This document shows, piece after piece, positions 15,414 through 24,353 of a DNA stretch of 28,480 bases. This DNA is from Phycisphaerae bacterium (GTDB lineage Bacteria > Chloroflexota > Anaerolineae > 4572-78 > J111): NCBI GenBank assembly GCA_028285035.1, contig JANQQF010000098.1:1-28480 (forward strand). Direction: 5' to 3'. How positions within the stretch are numbered: the stretch's first letter is position 1; each line of letters opens with the position of its first letter. The notes below the pieces were generated by a model. The model was not told the DNA's origin. It saw nothing but the letters and a program-made list of their open reading frames with translations, and did not search any database. A program made the translations under genes and the position numbers.

Positions 15414-18400
15414 TCAATTACTATTTACCGTTTCTTTTTGGGCCGTTTCTATGGGAAGGGTGATGACCATCGTTGTCCCCTTATCGCTGGTGGCCTCCAG
15501 GCGAATATCCCCCCTATAAGTTTGAAAAATAGTTTGGGCCAACATGAGACCGATACCAGAGCCTCGGCTTCCTTTTGGTTTTGGTATCGGTTTTTTGAAT
15601 AACCGTTTGGCAATATTTGGAGATATACCAGGGCCGGTATCGGTAATTGAGATCTCAACGGCTTCCCTGAGTAACTGGGTCGCCACGATAAGCTGTCTCT
15701 CCTGACGCTCTGATTTATCCATAGCTCGTATCGCATTATCAATCACCAACTCCAGCCCCCGACGCAGCCATTCTCGACTGGCGCGGATCGTTACTTGATC
15801 TAAATCTTTATCAGGTTTGTAATGTAGCTCTACCGATTTGTAACGATTATGAGTCCACTGTAGGTCTAGATACGATTTCAACAACTTGTTGATTTGAACC
15901 GAGTCTATAGCATCCTCATAAGATAGAGGAGCGGTAATTGGAATCTCTTTAATAAGCTTAATCGCGATTTTGAGCTGTTCCAACTCATCACGCATCTCAG
16001 CCGTAACGTTTCCTTTTTTGATCATACTTTGCAGCAAGGCTACCCGCCCCAAGGCTGTACCAACCTCACGATTAATGTTATGACCCCAAGCGGTGTGAAC
16101 CATCTTGATCCAATCTACAGCCGTATGGGTGCCGATGTACCCTTTGATCTTTTTCATTTCCTCATATTGGCCAGCACGATCAATCGCCACGGCTGCTACA
16201 CTTGCTAAACTTTCTAATAATGTGATCTGACGTTCTGAAAATGAACGTGGTTTATCATCGCGGACATAGAGTACGCCAATTGCGTCTCCTCCGCTTAATA
16301 AGGGCGTACCAAGTGAGGCCCGATAACCTTTTTTGATGAAGGTAGGGTTGAAATCAGGTATTTGTTGTGCATCGGGAATAACGATAGTTCTCCTCTTGTC
16401 AATGATCTTACGAGCACGTCCGTCTCTGTGACGCGATTGGGAGGTGTACCATTCAACTACCCCCTTAGGATTAATTCTAAGGGCTCGGGTAAATTTCTCT
16501 TTTTTTGCATCCCAGAATAGAACGCTGCTTTCTTGCGTGTTTGTAAGGCTCATTGCCTCATAAATAATTACTGATAATACCTCTTCTAATTCAGAAACCC
16601 CAGCTAAGACGATGGCGGCTTGATGTAAGGCATTTACCTCATGTAAACGTTCGGTTGCTTCCTGATACAGTCGAGCATTTTGGATAGCACTAGCGGCTTG
16701 AGCTGCTAAAGCTTCCAAGACTCTTTGATCTTCTTCATCAAAAGCATTAAAATCAGCATGTTGGACACTAATAACACCAAAAACCTCATTGTCAACCTCA
16801 ATTGGTACGACAAGTTCTGAGCGTGTCTCCAAATCTCCAATCAGATAATCAGGATCGGTTGTAACATCATTAACCAATTGAGGCTGGCGTTGTTTTGCTG
16901 CACGTCCTGTAATCCCAATACGTTCGTTTATGCCTTGTTCTAGATCTATTTCTAGATTGTAAACCTGTGATGATTGTGTAAACTTTTTTCTAGGGTAGGC
17001 CGAAACCATTCTACTTGTGCTTGCTTCTATCAATCTAATACAAGCAAAGCAATTTTCTTTACCCTGATATCTTGTTATGCCCCAGGCTTGTTCAACAATT
17101 CGGGTCAGAATCTTATCTAATTCAAGTGAACTCGTTACTAAACGACCAGCTTCATATAAAGTTTGACGGAGCCCAACACGTTTCTGTTCTCGCTCATACA
17201 ATTGTGCATTTCTGATGGCAGTAATAGCGTGCTCACCAATTACTGTGAGTAGTCTCTCATGATGATGATCAAAAGCATTAGGAAAATCGTTGACCAGTTC
17301 CAATGTCACAATAGAAACATCGTCCGCCTGTAAAGGTACGCCTAAATAGGAACGGATAGGTCTCTCCTGATCCATTACTTTAGGCTTAATGTCCTTGCGA
17401 TTCAAACAATCCTTGATCAACAAGGGTTTTTTGTGGCGTACAATCCAGCCGGTATATCCTTCATCAAGCGAATACTTGCCATTTGCTTGTGTGGTATATC
17501 GAGGATCGCCTACCTGACGAAAAACTATCATGGCTTGACGATCTTCATCCCAACGACATATCTCAGCCGCTCTGTAGTCAATTAGAGATCGAACTGAGGT
17601 CAAAATGGTATTTAAGGTGATATCTAGGTCAAGACTGGTGTTGATAATGCGGCTAATATTAGCAATAGCAACCATATGTTGAGCGTGTTGTTCCTTCTGA
17701 CGGTATAAGGTGGCGTTCTGGATAGCAATGCCTGCTTGAGTAGCCAAAGCTTCTAAAGCTCGTTGATCGTCTTTATCGAAGACATTGAGATCAGAATGTT
17801 CTAAGTTAATAACACCGATTGCTTGTTCCTCAACTTTAATCGGTACGGCTAACTCTGAACGGGATTCTGGGGTATATTCAATATAGTCGGGGTTGTCGGT
17901 GGTATTACCAACCAATTGCGATTTTCCACTTATGACCGCTCGCCCGGTGACTCCAATCCGGGCGCCTGTTGTCAGGTCTATATCGCCTACTCTTTCTTGT
18001 AATATTTGTAACTGCTCTTTTGGGTAAGTAGCAGCAAATACTAACTTATTGTTGTTTATTAAGGCTAAATGGCTAAAGTGTGCTTGTTCACCATAAGCAT
18101 TCATAAAGGTCCAAGCTTGCTCGACAATAATAGAAAGAATTTTGTCTAAATCCAAAGAACTGGTTATGGCCCGACCAGCCTCGTTTAATGCTTGTAAAGC
18201 TCTAGCTCGTTTTTGGACCTGATCATACAATTGTGCATTACGAATAGCTACAGCCGCCTGATAAGCAAACAGTTTAATGTTAAGCAACTCATCATCTGTA
18301 AAGTGGTGTCTGCTCCTATAACTAACGATCATTACTCCTACTTTCGAGTCTCTAGTGATAAGAGGAACAGCTACTGAAGACAAAATTTCCTCACTCTTTG

Positions 18401-21400
18401 AGAAAGGGTCGTGCATTAGCGGATCGGTTGGCCTGTTTTCTGCAACATATAGGTCGTCAAGGGGTAAGATGTTATGAATTACCGATTGCTCAGTCACCCT
18501 CCCCGGCGCAAGAATCTGCTCAGGATGTTGAACCCCAACCATTGCAGGTGGAAAGCCAAACCGCTCCAAATCCTGGTCGTAGGTATAGAGGGTTACCACA
18601 TCACAACCCAGAACAGTGTATATCTCTTTCACAATAGACTCTAGCGTACTTTGTGGGTCTTCCAACACGGTCACCTCAGCGACCACCCGAGTAGCATTGT
18701 GCGCTTTCCGAACCTGATCGAGCAATTTAGCCTTCGTCAAGGCTAAGGCCGCATGATTAGCAAAAGTTTCGGCAATTTTTCGTTCATCTTCATTGAAGTT
18801 ACGAATACGCTTATAATTTACATAGAGTATTCCAAGTGGGATATCATCCACACTTAGGGCAACCCCCTGAAAACTCCGGGCTTCTATAAAATTAAGAAAA
18901 TCTTGGGTGAGTTGGCCCAGGAAAGGATATTTCTCTTTATCTTCTATATCCCCAACGCCAGCCCATTTCTGTTCTAAGACGGCAAAGTCTGTGGGACTTG
19001 TCCAAGCTCTGCCCTGAAGAAAATTCGCCAGTGTTCCGGTTGGAATACCCGAAGCAACCACTCCGTCCACAACGAATCGATTCTGAGAAACATCATAAAA
19101 TAAGGTAGAAGCTGAGTCAGCCTCTAATACTTCGCAAGCACTTTGAACAATTTGTTTTAGAACTTGTGGTAGTTCAGCTACGCTGGCTAAGGCCTCTGAA
19201 GCTTGACGCATATAGTCCAACTCTTTGATTCGTCGAGAACTATCATAAGCAATAGCAGCCTGGTTGACATACAGTTGCAATGCAGCAACTTCAGACCTCA
19301 GAAAATGTCGAGCCTTACTATAATGAAGCCACATCACCCCAATTCGTCTCCCTTCTAAGGAGACGGGTAGGCACAAGGCAGCAGAAATATTACGCCAGAA
19401 CACACTCGGATTAATATCTGGTTTCTTGCTTGTATCTTCGATAATTTCAGGTTGACCTGTATGCATTACTTGTATTGAATATCCATTTGGTCGAACCACA
19501 TTACTAATATCAACTTGTGTATCATCTGTACCTACAGTAATTAGATATTGGGCTTGCCCCATTTGATCAATTAAAATCAGGCTACCTCCATCCGCCTTAG
19601 CAGCTACAAGAGCCTGTTCAATAATATCTTGCAATACCTGTTTAGGGTTGTGGGATGAAACAAGAGCATTGCTGGCCTCAAAGAAGGAATTGAGCCTCTC
19701 CTGAGCAATGTTAGTTTCATACAATAATTGTGTATTATCGATGGCTACTGCTGCGGTGTTAGCAAACATCAGTAATGAGTTAATGTCTTCGGATGTGATA
19801 GGTGAACGGGTAAACTTATTGTCAGCAACTAAAAGACCAATTACTTGTTCCCGAGCTATGAGCGGAACCACAATAAGGGGTAAAGCCGGTTTAAAGGCCT
19901 GAACGAAGTTGTCTGGAATTTTTTCAGCTTCATTTTGATTAATCAGGATCCAGGATTGTTTATGAACAATTTGTGAAAAAATGTCATGGTCTACTTCAGC
20001 TAATGGTATCTGAAGACCATCAATCCTCTCTCCCAAAGGAGTAATAGGTAAGGCATCTTGTTCTAATAACATAAGGTATTTTTGGAAATCTTCCCGGCGA
20101 TGCCGGTGATGATGAGCCCAATCTTCCCACGCCTCTGCTTCGGTCAAGTATCCAATCCCCATACGACCAACAAGATGATCTCTGGTTTCATCAAGTAATA
20201 GCAGCACAGCTCGATTGAAACTTAGACCATAACCGGCTGTCACACCTGTTAATATAACATGTAATATTTTGTCCAAATCTCTGGCAACTTGGATATAATC
20301 ACCGATTTTATGCAGAATAGCCAACTGCCCAAACATACGCTGTTCCCGACTCATCAATCGAGAAGTTTGTAAAACAATTGAAGCTTTAGCTGCAAATCGT
20401 TCCAAAATCTCCAAATTCGTCTGGGTCAGTCTATGCAGGTTTGTAGTACAGGCGACAAATAAAACAGCCTCTACCTCGCCAGCATGTTTTAGCGGAATGC
20501 CAACCACTGTCTGAAAATGGTAAGCCTCAAAAATATCTTCACGGTCAGACCATTTATCATAATCGTAGATAATTTGAGCTTGACCAGTTTGGGCCGTAAG
20601 CCCAATTATGCCTTCTGTATATGGAAACCTGTGTCCGATGAGTACATCTGGTAACTCATAGACTACTTGCAAATCCAACTCTTGGAGCTGGGAGCGATTA
20701 ATACACAAGCCACCAGCGGTGCAGCCCACCAACTCGGCTGCTAAACGAACGACCTCAGGTAATAATTTAGCTGTTTCTTTCTCAGCCCGAATATGTCGTG
20801 ATGCTTCATCTAATGCCGTCAAAAGTTGTGTCTGTTCGCTTAGTTCGACAACAAGTTCAGCCCCTTCTATAGCAGTCACAACAGCATCAGCAAATAGATG
20901 GAGGATCCACTCGTCTTCTTTAGAAAAACCAATCGCAGGTTTGGGCTTTCCACTTTCATCTTTTTTGTTATCAACTCGTAGTAATCCGATCAGTCTATTT
21001 TTATTTTTGCATTTCTTTATCAAAGGGATAGCCAAGACTGAATAAAGATCCTCAGATTGTCCATGATACCCCTGCCATTGAGCAGCAGAATGTGTGCGTA
21101 ATGTTTCACCATACGCACTAAAGAGCTTTCCTTCAAAAGCAATATGTCCGTTCAGGCCACTTTTTGGATGACTCTGAATGGCAAATTCTCGTCCTTTTTC
21201 AAACTCTCCTTCTCGATGCCCATAACTGGCTTCAAGACTCAAGTAATCGGGGCGTTTAACTAGAAAAATCGCAGAAGTCTCTGCCCTTAGAATCTCCGTT
21301 GCGTGTCTCGCGACCAAATTCAATCTTTCATTGAGTGGCATATCAGCCAAGTTACCCATGATCTCGCCATTAACCTGAGCCAGTCGCTCCAAGCGATGAA

Positions 21401-24338
21401 GTTTGCTAGTATCCTGGTGGATTAACTCGGCATTTTCAAGGGCAACTGCGGCTAAATTCCCCAAATGAGCCAGTAAATTTTGTTGTTCTGGGCCAAAGAT
21501 TTGATCTTCTACTACATCATGAACAACAATAACGCCCCAAATTTTATCTTGCCAGGTAATTGGAGCACCAACTACTGCAGTAAAATTACATGCATCAAGC
21601 TGTGGCATGCGATGAGGCCAATTTCGATAATCCGATATAAAGACAGGCTGTCTTATTTGAATTACCTGACTCACAACACTATCTTCAATCTCAAATGTTT
21701 CTTCTCTAAATTGACTTAAATCTCCAGATGATTCAACCAAAGTGAACCGCCGACTATCTTCAGCCAAGGCGTAAAGTCCCCCCCCTTTAGCCCCTAATAA
21801 CTCTACAGCTCGTTCTAAAATAGAGTTAAGCAGCTCTGGCATCTGCCGATAACCGGTGATTTCGAGCGCTGTTTGATGTAACTCACCTAAAGTGTGGGCC
21901 CGATCATGGGTTTGTTCAAATAGTCTGGTATTCTGGATGGCAATTGCGGCTTGGGTTGCCATTAGGGACAGGATTTGTAAATCATCTTCATTAAAGGCAT
22001 AACGGTCGCTTCGACTGTGTCCATCTAACGTCCCAATAATCTCACCACCTGCCACAAGAGGGGTACTAATAATGGCTAACCACCCCTCTTCATCCGCCGA
22101 TGGGTTAAAAAAGCGAGGCTCACTAGGTAGATTATTCGCAATCATTGCTCGACCTGTCTGAACGGCCCGACCAGCAATACTTTCGCCTATCTCATCACGA
22201 GTGCCTTCTGTTACCTTTTTGCTTAGGTTATACGCCCCTTTGAAGGTCAAGTATTGTTTTTGATCATCTAGCAGTAAAATGCCTGCTGAGTCTGTGTCGA
22301 GTAACTTTGCGGTTTGTTCAGAGATTAGATTAAGTAATCTAGGCAGAGCCAATTCTGATTGCATAGCTCGGGTAATCTGGTGTAAGGCCAAGAGTTGTGA
22401 AGCCATCCATTTAGAATGGTCTCGCTCTTTGACGACTCTTCCCAAGCGGGCGTTCTCTATCAGAATAGCCAACTGACCAGCCAATTCCTGAAGTAATTCT
22501 AAATCACGCTGACTAAACTGCTGCTTTTGGGTGCCATTAACAAAGAGCGCCCCGATGACTCTAAAATTAGGTATCTCATTGGACTCAGATCGAATTTTTA
22601 AGGGAACACCCATAATGGATTTGATCCCTTTGTTTTTCGTCGATTGTTTTACCCGTGAATCTCGTTTGGTGTTGGGAATCACGATTGGTTGGCCAGAAGC
22701 AATGACAAGATGGGTCAGCCCGTCCTGTCGCGGGCTAAATTTATCTATCGTTGACGATGATAATCTTACCGCTTGGGTAGGGTGCCCCGTTTCTTCACTA
22801 ACCAAAGTAACCGTACCGGATTTGGTACCAAGCAAAATGCAGGCACTCTCCGTAATCTTTTGCAATATCTCATCTAAAGGCAGAGCCGCAAGGGATCTAA
22901 CAACATTTCGAAGTATTTGGGACTCAATGGGTACTACCAGATGACTGATCAATTCAGAAAGGAATACTGCATCTGAGTCCTTAAAAAAATTGCTGTTTTT
23001 GTTGTCAGCATTGATCACTCCTAATATACGTCCATGTGAAACAATGGGTACCGATAGTAAAGAGCCACAATTTCTGCTGTTGGGTAGTTCTTTAAAGTAA
23101 GTGTCTTGAGCAACATTCGGACAGTTATAGGATGTTCCTGTCCCCATAACCCGCCCTGCCACCCCTTCGACTAAAGATAGTTTTACAAAGGAGTTCTTAT
23201 CTTTGAGTTCACCATCAATAATCCATATCTTCATTTCAAGCTCATTTGTGACTGGATTAGCCAGCATAATTGAACCTGAATCTGTGCCGATACTTTGCAA
23301 TCCCTCTCTAAGAATCGCCTCCAAAACGTCCTCTAAATCAAGGGCTGCACTGATACGCTTGTTGATTTTGTTAAGTATCTCTAGTTGATGGGCACGCTGT
23401 TCTATTTTATGAGCATCTTCTTGTTCTTTCGCTTTGAGACGGGCATTCTCAATTGCCGTCGCTGCTTGAGCCGCAAATAGATCGGTGAGTCTAAGTTCAG
23501 ACTTAACAATGGGTCGCTGACTAACCTTGTTATCCATCGACAACTTACCAATCACTTTCCCTTGTACAATTAGGGGGATGCAAGCCCATTGTTTAACCCC
23601 TTTTCGCTTCAAAACGCGTTCGTAGGGAATGGAGCGATTATTTCTTCGTTCGAAGATATGGGGACGAGGATCACTCAGTAAGATTTGCATATACTTATCT
23701 TTGGACACAGGGCGTTTATGCCCAACAAACTGTTCCCCTACATTAACTTGGGCTGTCCCTATCATTGTTTTACGATTTTCAGACAAGAGGTAGAGACACA
23801 CCCGGTCAAAACCAATAGCTTGTACACCCTTGAGAATAACGTCTAGTACCTGTGTTAAACTCTGCCTGCTAAGCAAGGCTGGACTGCTCTGCATCAATTG
23901 CTCTAAAATCTGTTTTTCGTGAGCTACACTTTTTAGTCGGCGATGTTCGACGGCTGTCTGGATAAGCATTTCTAGTTCTTCAAAGTTTAGTGGTTTGGTC
24001 AGATAGCGATAGGCCCCGCTCCGTAAGGCTTCCAGCGCAGAGCCCATTCCTCGCCCGGTAAAGACAATAACTTCTGTTTCCGGATAGCGGCTCTTAATTT
24101 CTTTAGTCAACATCACGGCTAGGGGTTCTGGCTCTTGATCCGCTTCAGGTGCCAATAAATCATCTATCAACGCAATATCGTAATTGCTTTGGTCTTTAGC
24201 AAGCAATTCTAATGCTGCCTTAGCATCGAATGCCGTATCAACTTGGCAGTTGAGCGTACGGTTCAAATATTTAGCCAAACCCTCCCGGAGACTTTCTTCA
24301 TCATCCACGAGTAACACCTTCAACAGTTCCTGACTCAT
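15414..24338 (-). CDS. Giant hybrid kinase: receiver + 15 GAF domains + histidine kinase (2974 aa)
   Basis: The N-terminal receiver (about 1-130) has D12/D13, phospho-acceptor D59, T94 and K115 (LTKP). From about 150 to 2730 I count 15 consecutive GAF domains, each running from an L..(I/V)L..I helix to a final (A/V)AI.NA.L-type helix, about 170 residues per unit. GAF 12 and 14 are especially alike (ARIGVTGRAV and ERIGITGRAA; NPDYIEY and DPDYLIG), pointing to internal duplication. The C-terminus has an atypical H-box, AWGHNINREVG (His about 2753), then a HATPase domain with VIDNAIRAM (N about 2868), TDTGPGI and GSRGSGIGL. No membrane segment is seen, so it should act in the cytoplasm as a multi-ligand sensor. 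GGGGA/AGG precedes the ATG; the upstream gene ends 15 nt before. One unbroken frame of 8.9 kb argues for strong selection. Confidence 0.9.
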   Translation of the reverse strand: MSQELLKVLLVDDEESLREGLAKYLNRTLNCQVDTAFDAKAALELLAKDQSNYDIALIDDLLAPEADQEPEPLAVMLTKEIKSRYPETEVIVFTGRGMGSALEALRSGAYRYLTKPLNFEELEMLIQTAVEHRRLKSVAHEKQILEQLMQSSPALLSRQSLTQVLDVILKGVQAIGFDRVCLYLLSENRKTMIGTAQVNVGEQFVGHKRPVSKDKYMQILLSDPRPHIFERRNNRSIPYERVLKRKGVKQWACIPLIVQGKVIGKLSMDNKVSQRPIVKSELRLTDLFAAQAATAIENARLKAKEQEDAHKIEQRAHQLEILNKINKRISAALDLEDVLEAILREGLQSIGTDSGSIMLANPVTNELEMKIWIIDGELKDKNSFVKLSLVEGVAGRVMGTGTSYNCPNVAQDTYFKELPNSRNCGSLLSVPIVSHGRILGVINADNKNSNFFKDSDAVFLSELISHLVVPIESQILRNVVRSLAALPLDEILQKITESACILLGTKSGTVTLVSEETGHPTQAVRLSSSTIDKFSPRQDGLTHLVIASGQPIVIPNTKRDSRVKQSTKNKGIKSIMGVPLKIRSESNEIPNFRVIGALFVNGTQKQQFSQRDLELLQELAGQLAILIENARLGRVVKERDHSKWMASQLLALHQITRAMQSELALPRLLNLISEQTAKLLDTDSAGILLLDDQKQYLTFKGAYNLSKKVTEGTRDEIGESIAGRAVQTGRAMIANNLPSEPRFFNPSADEEGWLAIISTPLVAGGEIIGTLDGHSRSDRYAFNEDDLQILSLMATQAAIAIQNTRLFEQTHDRAHTLGELHQTALEITGYRQMPELLNSILERAVELLGAKGGGLYALAEDSRRFTLVESSGDLSQFREETFEIEDSVVSQVIQIRQPVFISDYRNWPHRMPQLDACNFTAVVGAPITWQDKIWGVIVVHDVVEDQIFGPEQQNLLAHLGNLAAVALENAELIHQDTSKLHRLERLAQVNGEIMGNLADMPLNERLNLVARHATEILRAETSAIFLVKRPDYLSLEASYGHREGEFEKGREFAIQSHPKSGLNGHIAFEGKLFSAYGETLRTHSAAQWQGYHGQSEDLYSVLAIPLIKKCKNKNRLIGLLRVDNKKDESGKPKPAIGFSKEDEWILHLFADAVVTAIEGAELVVELSEQTQLLTALDEASRHIRAEKETAKLLPEVVRLAAELVGCTAGGLCINRSQLQELDLQVVYELPDVLIGHRFPYTEGIIGLTAQTGQAQIIYDYDKWSDREDIFEAYHFQTVVGIPLKHAGEVEAVLFVACTTNLHRLTQTNLEILERFAAKASIVLQTSRLMSREQRMFGQLAILHKIGDYIQVARDLDKILHVILTGVTAGYGLSFNRAVLLLLDETRDHLVGRMGIGYLTEAEAWEDWAHHHRHRREDFQKYLMLLEQDALPITPLGERIDGLQIPLAEVDHDIFSQIVHKQSWILINQNEAEKIPDNFVQAFKPALPLIVVPLIAREQVIGLLVADNKFTRSPITSEDINSLLMFANTAAVAIDNTQLLYETNIAQERLNSFFEASNALVSSHNPKQVLQDIIEQALVAAKADGGSLILIDQMGQAQYLITVGTDDTQVDISNVVRPNGYSIQVMHTGQPEIIEDTSKKPDINPSVFWRNISAALCLPVSLEGRRIGVMWLHYSKARHFLRSEVAALQLYVNQAAIAYDSSRRIKELDYMRQASEALASVAELPQVLKQIVQSACEVLEADSASTLFYDVSQNRFVVDGVVASGIPTGTLANFLQGRAWTSPTDFAVLEQKWAGVGDIEDKEKYPFLGQLTQDFLNFIEARSFQGVALSVDDIPLGILYVNYKRIRNFNEDERKIAETFANHAALALTKAKLLDQVRKAHNATRVVAEVTVLEDPQSTLESIVKEIYTVLGCDVVTLYTYDQDLERFGFPPAMVGVQHPEQILAPGRVTEQSVIHNILPLDDLYVAENRPTDPLMHDPFSKSEEILSSVAVPLITRDSKVGVMIVSYRSRHHFTDDELLNIKLFAYQAAVAIRNAQLYDQVQKRARALQALNEAGRAITSSLDLDKILSIIVEQAWTFMNAYGEQAHFSHLALINNNKLVFAATYPKEQLQILQERVGDIDLTTGARIGVTGRAVISGKSQLVGNTTDNPDYIEYTPESRSELAVPIKVEEQAIGVINLEHSDLNVFDKDDQRALEALATQAGIAIQNATLYRQKEQHAQHMVAIANISRIINTSLDLDITLNTILTSVRSLIDYRAAEICRWDEDRQAMIVFRQVGDPRYTTQANGKYSLDEGYTGWIVRHKKPLLIKDCLNRKDIKPKVMDQERPIRSYLGVPLQADDVSIVTLELVNDFPNAFDHHHERLLTVIGEHAITAIRNAQLYEREQKRVGLRQTLYEAGRLVTSSLELDKILTRIVEQAWGITRYQGKENCFACIRLIEASTSRMVSAYPRKKFTQSSQVYNLEIDLEQGINERIGITGRAAKQRQPQLVNDVTTDPDYLIGDLETRSELVVPIEVDNEVFGVISVQHADFNAFDEEDQRVLEALAAQAASAIQNARLYQEATERLHEVNALHQAAIVLAGVSELEEVLSVIIYEAMSLTNTQESSVLFWDAKKEKFTRALRINPKGVVEWYTSQSRHRDGRARKIIDKRRTIVIPDAQQIPDFNPTFIKKGYRASLGTPLLSGGDAIGVLYVRDDKPRSFSERQITLLESLASVAAVAIDRAGQYEEMKKIKGYIGTHTAVDWIKMVHTAWGHNINREVGTALGRVALLQSMIKKGNVTAEMRDELEQLKIAIKLIKEIPITAPLSYEDAIDSVQINKLLKSYLDLQWTHNRYKSVELHYKPDKDLDQVTIRASREWLRRGLELVIDNAIRAMDKSERQERQLIVATQLLREAVEISITDTGPGISPNIAKRLFKKPIPKPKGSRGSGIGLMLAQTIFQTYRGDIRLEATSDKGTTMVITLPIETAQKETVNSN

Positions 24339-24353
24339 CCTACTTCCCCTGAA

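Noticed and set aside
18398..23388. Several plus-strand open frames of 60-140 residues inside the giant kinase gene
   Set aside because: All lie antisense to the continuous GAF-coding frame, and none resembles a known protein.
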